A stretch of 64,000 nucleotides of DNA. Origin: Tsukamurella conjunctivitidis (GTDB lineage Bacteria > Actinomycetota > Actinomycetes > Mycobacteriales > Mycobacteriaceae). This document shows, one piece after another, positions 59,677 through 64,000 of this stretch (its first letter is position 1; each line of letters starts with the position of its first letter). The stretch lies in the NCBI RefSeq assembly GCF_007858475.1, contig NZ_VIGX01000002.1:1-64000 (forward strand), read 5' to 3'. The notes below the pieces were generated by a model. The model saw only the letters and a program-made list of their open reading frames with translations. It had not been told where the DNA came from and did not search any database. The position numbers were made by a program, and so were the translations under genes.

Positions 59677-60792
59677 ATGAGTTCGGTCGAGTGGAATCAG
59701 CGTGCGGCCGCGGCGCAGGCCGCGGTCGTGGAGCGGCACCTGAAACCCGTCTGGGGCATCCCCGGCACCCTGCTCGGCACCCCCGCGTACCCGGCGACCC
59801 GGCGTGATGCGCTGTTCGTCAGCTGGAACTACTGGTGGCAGGCGCACCTGCTCGACGTGGCCGTGGACGCCTACGTGCGGGACGGCGCACCGTCGACCCG
59901 GAAGCTGGTGCTGCGCATCGCCCGCGGCCACCGGCTGCGCAACCTGCTGCGCGTCACCAACTCCTACTACGACGACATGGCATGGATGGGGCTCGCGCTG
60001 GAGCGCGCGCAGCGGCACGCCGGGCTGAACGCGCACCGCCGGCTGCGGGTGCTGCGCGACGTCCTCTACGACGCCTGGGTGCCCGACGCCGGCGGCGGCA
60101 TCACCTGGCGGACGAAGGGGCTCTTCCTCAACGCGCCCGCCAACGGCCCGGCCGGGATCTTCCTCGCCCGGATGGGGCGCTTCGAGCGCGCGGAGGAGAC
60201 CTCCGACTGGCTGTACCGGCGGCTGCTCGACCTGGAGACGGGGCTGATCAACGACGGGGTCGACGGCGACTACGACAGCCCCGAGGTCGGCAAGATCTAC
60301 CCGGAGAAGTACTCCTACAACCAGGGCGTCACGATCGGCCTGGACACGGAGCTCTCCTCGGACCTGGCGCCCACGCACGCGGTCCGCGCCGCGGGACTCA
60401 TCGCTGCGGTCGCCGAGCACATGACCGAGGGCGACGTCATCATCGGCGGTGACGGGGGCGACGGCGGCCTGTTCAACGGCATCCTCATCCGTTACCTGGC
60501 GCTCGCGGCGCGGTCCCTGCGCGGCCCGGGCGCGGAGGACGCGCGGGACACGGCGTCGGCGATCGTCTTCGCGTCCGCGGAGGCGGCCTGGCGCGGGACC
60601 CGCGAGCTGGACGGGCGCGTGTTGTTCTCCGCGGACTGGACCCGCGACGCCCGGATCCCGGGCACTACGGACGCGCCCGCCTACTTCACCGGCGGCACCG
60701 TGCGGTCCAGCGAGACCCCGGAACGCGACCTGTCGGTGCAGGTCGGTGGTTGGATGGCGATGGAGGCCGCGGCGGCGCTCGCACGGAGCTGA
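59677..60792 (+). CDS. Glycoside hydrolase family 76 protein
   Basis: The 371-residue protein resembles GH76 alpha-1,6-mannanases: the acidic pair in NSYYDDMAWMGLAL, KGLFLNAPANGP, and YSYNQGVTIG. Bacterial GH76 enzymes act on mannan; in Mycobacteriales a cytoplasmic homologue may process lipomannan-related glycans, but substrate is unproven. No signal peptide is present, so it appears intracellular. It starts 57 bp after the methyltransferase gene. Confidence 0.85.
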   Translation: MSSVEWNQRAAAAQAAVVERHLKPVWGIPGTLLGTPAYPATRRDALFVSWNYWWQAHLLDVAVDAYVRDGAPSTRKLVLRIARGHRLRNLLRVTNSYYDDMAWMGLALERAQRHAGLNAHRRLRVLRDVLYDAWVPDAGGGITWRTKGLFLNAPANGPAGIFLARMGRFERAEETSDWLYRRLLDLETGLINDGVDGDYDSPEVGKIYPEKYSYNQGVTIGLDTELSSDLAPTHAVRAAGLIAAVAEHMTEGDVIIGGDGGDGGLFNGILIRYLALAARSLRGPGAEDARDTASAIVFASAEAAWRGTRELDGRVLFSADWTRDARIPGTTDAPAYFTGGTVRSSETPERDLSVQVGGWMAMEAAAALARS

Positions 60793-60820
60793 GCCGGGCG
60801 CCGGGACCGAGGAGGTCGCC

Positions 60821-61669
60821 ATGCAGGTCATCGAGGTCGACGGTGCCGCGCTCGCGGTCGACGCGACGGGGCCGGCCCACGGCCCGACGGTGCTGCTCGT
60901 CGCCGGCGGCGGGCAGTCGATGGACTGGTGGACACCGGAGTTCTGCGCGCTACTCGCGGGCGACGACCTGCGGGTGATCCGCTACGACCATCGCGACACC
61001 GGGCAGTCCGCGGCCTCGCCGCCCGGGGCCCCGGACTACACCGGCACCGACCTCGCGGCCGACCCCGTGCGGATCCTCGACGCGCTCGGCATCGACGCCG
61101 CGCACCTCGTCGGCATGTCGATGGGCGCAGGGATCGGCCAGACGGTGGCGGTACGGGAACCCGGCAGGGTGCTGTCGCTGACGCTGATCGAGTCCAGCCC
61201 GGCCGGCGGCGACCGCGGCCCGCTGCCCGGCCCGGCGCCCGCAGTGGCCGCGAGCTTCGAGGAGGCGCCGCCGGAGATCGACTGGTCCGACGAGGCGGCG
61301 GTCATCGACTACCGCGTCGCCGTCGAACGACCCTACGCCGGCCCCGGTGGCCTCGACGAGGAACGGACGCGGACGATCGCGGCGCGCGAGGTGCGCCGGA
61401 CGCGGAACATGGCGTCGTCGCTGAACAACCACTTCCTCGCGGAGCCCGCGCCGCCCGTCGATCCCGCGGCGATCGCCGCCCCGGCGCTCGTGATCCACAG
61501 TGCCGACGACCCGATGTTCCCGCTGCCGCACGGCGAGGCGCTGGCGCGGATGATCCCGGACGCGCGACTACTCGCACTGCACGGGCCGGGGCACGAGATC
61601 CCACCGCCCGCGACATGGGACGTGGTGATCCCCGCACTCCGCGCTCACGTCCTCGGCCGGGAGGCGTGA
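60821..61669 (+). CDS. Alpha/beta-fold hydrolase
   Basis: The 282-residue protein has VAGGGQSMDWW (oxyanion region), nucleophile Ser in VGMSMGAGIG, acid Asp in HSADDPMFP and His in GPGHEIP, a complete triad. It resembles aclacinomycin methylesterase RdmC-like hydrolases. Substrate is unknown. ATG 60821 follows GAGGAGG. It may be co-transcribed with the GH76 gene 28 bp upstream. Confidence 0.87.
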   Translation: MQVIEVDGAALAVDATGPAHGPTVLLVAGGGQSMDWWTPEFCALLAGDDLRVIRYDHRDTGQSAASPPGAPDYTGTDLAADPVRILDALGIDAAHLVGMSMGAGIGQTVAVREPGRVLSLTLIESSPAGGDRGPLPGPAPAVAASFEEAPPEIDWSDEAAVIDYRVAVERPYAGPGGLDEERTRTIAAREVRRTRNMASSLNNHFLAEPAPPVDPAAIAAPALVIHSADDPMFPLPHGEALARMIPDARLLALHGPGHEIPPPATWDVVIPALRAHVLGREA

Positions 61670-61676
61670 GCGGCGC

Positions 61677-62612
61677 CTAGCCCGCTTCCAGGTGCGGGGC
61701 GTCCGCGGCGGTGGCCCCGGCCGCGGTGCCGCGGTGCACCGGGCAACCCGGGGCGAAGGTGCCCAGCGCCTCGGTGCGGAAACCCTTCGGGTAGCTGCGG
61801 ATCCGATGATTGTTCCGCACCAGTGCGGGTGTGCGCCGCGACGGCATCACGGCGAGGAAGCGGGCCCGCAGCGTCATCGCGGCGGTCGAGAGCCGCCGCA
61901 CGAGCGGCCCGGGATCGTCGTAATGGAAGGCGCGCAGCAGCGGCGGGTCCATGAGGGCGCGGCTGAAGACGCCGATCGCCGGGCGCACGGGCGCGAGGTA
62001 GAAGCTCTTGAGTAGTGCGAGGGTCGAGTCGGCGACGCGGCGGGCGCCCTCGTCGAAGGCGAAGTGCTCGGCCTCGTAGCGGTCCATGTAGTCGGCGAAC
62101 TCGTCGTACGTCGCGGGGATGTTCGGGATCGCCATGTGCTTGCCGAGCGACTGGTAGTAGCGGACCGTCGCCAGCTTCTCGGCCTCGGTGAGCTCGCGCC
62201 AGCCGTAGTCGGCGATCCACCGGACCGGCACCACGACGAAGGTGCACAGCACGTAGCGCATGTCGTCGTCGGAGATGTCGTACATCTTGTGCATCTGGTT
62301 GATGCGCCGGATCGCGGACTTGCCCTCCGGGCTGGCGAAGCCCTTGAGCAGCGGGACCTCGAGGAGGAGCGCGGTGTCGTCGTAGCGTTTCTGGACCCGC
62401 TCGGTGAACTCGCCAGTGTCGGCCAACAGGCGGCCGATGCTGGGCACCGCGTACGTCCGGAACAACGCGAAGCTCAGTGCCTGGGTGATGTCCCACGGGA
62501 AGTCGTAGGTCCCGAGGTTCCGGGAGATCTCGACGAAGTCGGTCTCCGGGTCCAGGCCGCGGTTGCGGTCGATCTTCCAGGGCCGCAGCGAGCGGGCCGC
62601 AGGTAACTGCAT
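61677..62612 (-). CDS. MpaB-type (DUF2236) oxygenase family protein
   Basis: The 311-residue protein is a second DUF2236 member, unrelated in length to the exported one at 7181-8437 and lacking a signal peptide. Conserved features are IRRINQMHKMYDISDDDMRYVL and FVVVPVRWIADYGWREL. The MpaB fungal enzyme cleaves a prenyl side chain; bacterial relatives are mostly uncharacterised. The stop lies 8 bp from the hydrolase stop. Its upstream region carries several palindromes. Confidence 0.78.
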   Translation of the reverse strand: MQLPAARSLRPWKIDRNRGLDPETDFVEISRNLGTYDFPWDITQALSFALFRTYAVPSIGRLLADTGEFTERVQKRYDDTALLLEVPLLKGFASPEGKSAIRRINQMHKMYDISDDDMRYVLCTFVVVPVRWIADYGWRELTEAEKLATVRYYQSLGKHMAIPNIPATYDEFADYMDRYEAEHFAFDEGARRVADSTLALLKSFYLAPVRPAIGVFSRALMDPPLLRAFHYDDPGPLVRRLSTAAMTLRARFLAVMPSRRTPALVRNNHRIRSYPKGFRTEALGTFAPGCPVHRGTAAGATAADAPHLEAG

Positions 62613-62641
62613 GACGTCTCCTCCGTGGGCTGACCTCACTG

Positions 62642-62686
62642 TAAGTCGACTTATACAGATGTGCAAGAGGTCACACTCGGTGTGAC
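62642..62686. promoter_or_regulatory. Two palindromes between the MpaB-type and parD genes
   Basis: TAAGTCGACTTA (62642-62653) is a perfect 12-bp palindrome of TetR-operator style, 30 bp before the MpaB-type ATG. GTCACAC-TCG-GTGTGAC (62670-62686) is a second perfect 7+7 inverted repeat. No regulator is adjacent, apart from ParD on the other side. Confidence 0.55.
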
Positions 62687-62718
62687 AACGTGCGTGGCCT
62701 GGACCTGATGGCCACATG

Positions 62719-62733
62719 TACCAATCATTGGTA
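62719..62733. promoter_or_regulatory. parDE operator
   Basis: TACCAAT-C-ATTGGTA is a perfect inverted repeat 11 bp before the parD ATG, overlapping a probable -10 box (TAATCT, 62732-62737). ParD antitoxins typically bind such sites and repress their own operon. Confidence 0.75.
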
Positions 62734-62744
62734 ATCTGCGGGAC

Positions 62745-62978
62745 ATGGCGACGAACACTTCGATCAGCCTCGATGACCACATGACCGAGTTCCTCGCTCG
62801 AGAGGTGGCGACGGGCCGCTACCGATCCGCGAGCGAGGTCGTCCGTGCGGGACTCCGCATGCTCGAGGATCACGAGACCCGAATGGCCTCGCTCCGCGAC
62901 GCATTGATCGCCGGCGAGCAGAGCGGTGACCCGGAGCCCTTCGACTTCGACGACTTCTTCGCCGCCAAGAAAGCGTGA
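62745..62978 (+). CDS. parD: ParD-type antitoxin
   Basis: The 77-residue protein has the CC2985/ParD ribbon-helix-helix domain (NTSISLDDHMTEFLAREVATGRYRSASEVVRAGLRMLED, residues 4-42) and an acidic C-terminus (EPFDFDDFFAAKK) that wraps the toxin. It binds its operator as a dimer and neutralises ParE. The stop overlaps the toxin start (GTGA). Confidence 0.93.
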   Translation: MATNTSISLDDHMTEFLAREVATGRYRSASEVVRAGLRMLEDHETRMASLRDALIAGEQSGDPEPFDFDDFFAAKKA

Positions 62979-63265
62979 ACGCGTTTCGGCTCACCCCTGC
63001 CGCGCGGCACGACCTCTCCTCGATCTGGGATTACACGGAGGAGCGCTGGGACGTTCGGCAGGCGGAGGCGTACCTCGTCGAGATCCGTGCCGCGATCGAG
63101 CGCATTGCCGAGGATCCCGACCGGGGTCGGGCGTGCGACGACGTCCGTGACGGCTATCGGCGATACGCGATCGGGAGCCACCTGATCTTCTATCGAGCAC
63201 GCAGCGGTGGGATCGATGTCGTCCGCGTCCTGCATCAGCGCATGGACCCCACGCGGCACCTCTGA
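62975..63265 (+). CDS. parE: ParE/RelE-superfamily toxin
   Basis: The 96-residue protein matches ParE: FRLTPAARHDLSSIWDYTEERW, AEAYLVEIRAAIERIAEDPDRG and RYAIGSHLIFYRA. ParE toxins poison DNA gyrase. GTG 62975 overlaps the parD stop by four bases, so toxin synthesis depends on antitoxin translation. The gene is intact with no sign of decay. Confidence 0.92.
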   Translation: MNAFRLTPAARHDLSSIWDYTEERWDVRQAEAYLVEIRAAIERIAEDPDRGRACDDVRDGYRRYAIGSHLIFYRARSGGIDVVRVLHQRMDPTRHL

Positions 63266-63272
63266 CGGAGCT

Positions 63273-64000
<728 letters not shown>

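Overview
The window is high-G+C actinobacterial chromosome, very probably from the order Mycobacteriales (Tsukamurella- or Gordonia-like; the genus is inference). Supporting this are an EtfD-type iron-sulfur reductase with a mycobacterial layout, a mycothiol-dependent maleylpyruvate isomerase, a dnaK-grpE-dnaJ-hspR operon with HspR (HAIR) operators, a type II flavohaemoglobin, clpB and the pyrE/TrmH neighbourhood known around clpB in mycobacteria, GTG starts, and ATGA/GTGA stop-start overlaps in most operons. I saw no phage, transposase, rRNA, tRNA or CRISPR array.

Layout. 1-2.7 kb: etfD, cut by the window edge, behind a perfect palindromic operator. 2.8-10.3 kb: small metabolic and regulatory genes (YdcF-like, two TetR regulators, SRPBCC, FBP zinc finger, Tat-exported Lcp/MpaB oxygenase, xthA, phytoene synthase). 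10.3-12.1 kb: a membrane protein/PadR cassette with a strong operator, flanked by an inverted pair of two-hairpin repeats. 12.1-15.9 kb: a coupled four-gene operon with a di-iron MDO-type protein, its probable ferredoxin reductase and two alpha/beta hydrolases. 16.0-16.9 kb: ArsR-SRPBCC pair. 17.0-21.7 kb: an RNA-repair divergon, an RlaP-type nucleotidyltransferase facing hen1-pnkp, with a palindrome in the shared promoter. 21.8-25.3 kb: crtI divergent from an SPC-type (P1B-4) metal ATPase.

25.4-37.9 kb is a catabolic island. HyuA and HyuB (the latter with a C-terminal domain like the acetone carboxylase gamma subunit), an iron alcohol dehydrogenase, an aldehyde dehydrogenase and a class II aldolase/decarboxylase lie on one strand opposite an IclR regulator. 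Next come all the enzymes from 3-hydroxybenzoate through gentisate to fumarate and pyruvate. IclR-like palindromes lie at the iclR start and in the gentisate divergent promoter, which suggests one regulon.

38.0-52.8 kb carries the protein-quality-control genes lon, dnaK-grpE-dnaJ-hspR and clpB. Each promoter combines a SigH/SigR-like GGAAC-N18/19-GTT element with HAIR-type HspR sites (three at dnaK, two at clpB, one degenerate at lon). Between them lie the flavohaemoglobin, two paralogous secreted SGNH hydrolases and a secreted amidase. 52.8-61.7 kb: cupin, fprB, epoxide hydrolase, PPOX protein, a DUF202 pair, two membrane-anchored proteins, pyrE, TrmH methyltransferase, GH76 glycosidase and a hydrolase. 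61.7-64 kb: an MpaB-type oxygenase, a ParDE toxin-antitoxin module and the 3' part of an ABC-F ATPase.
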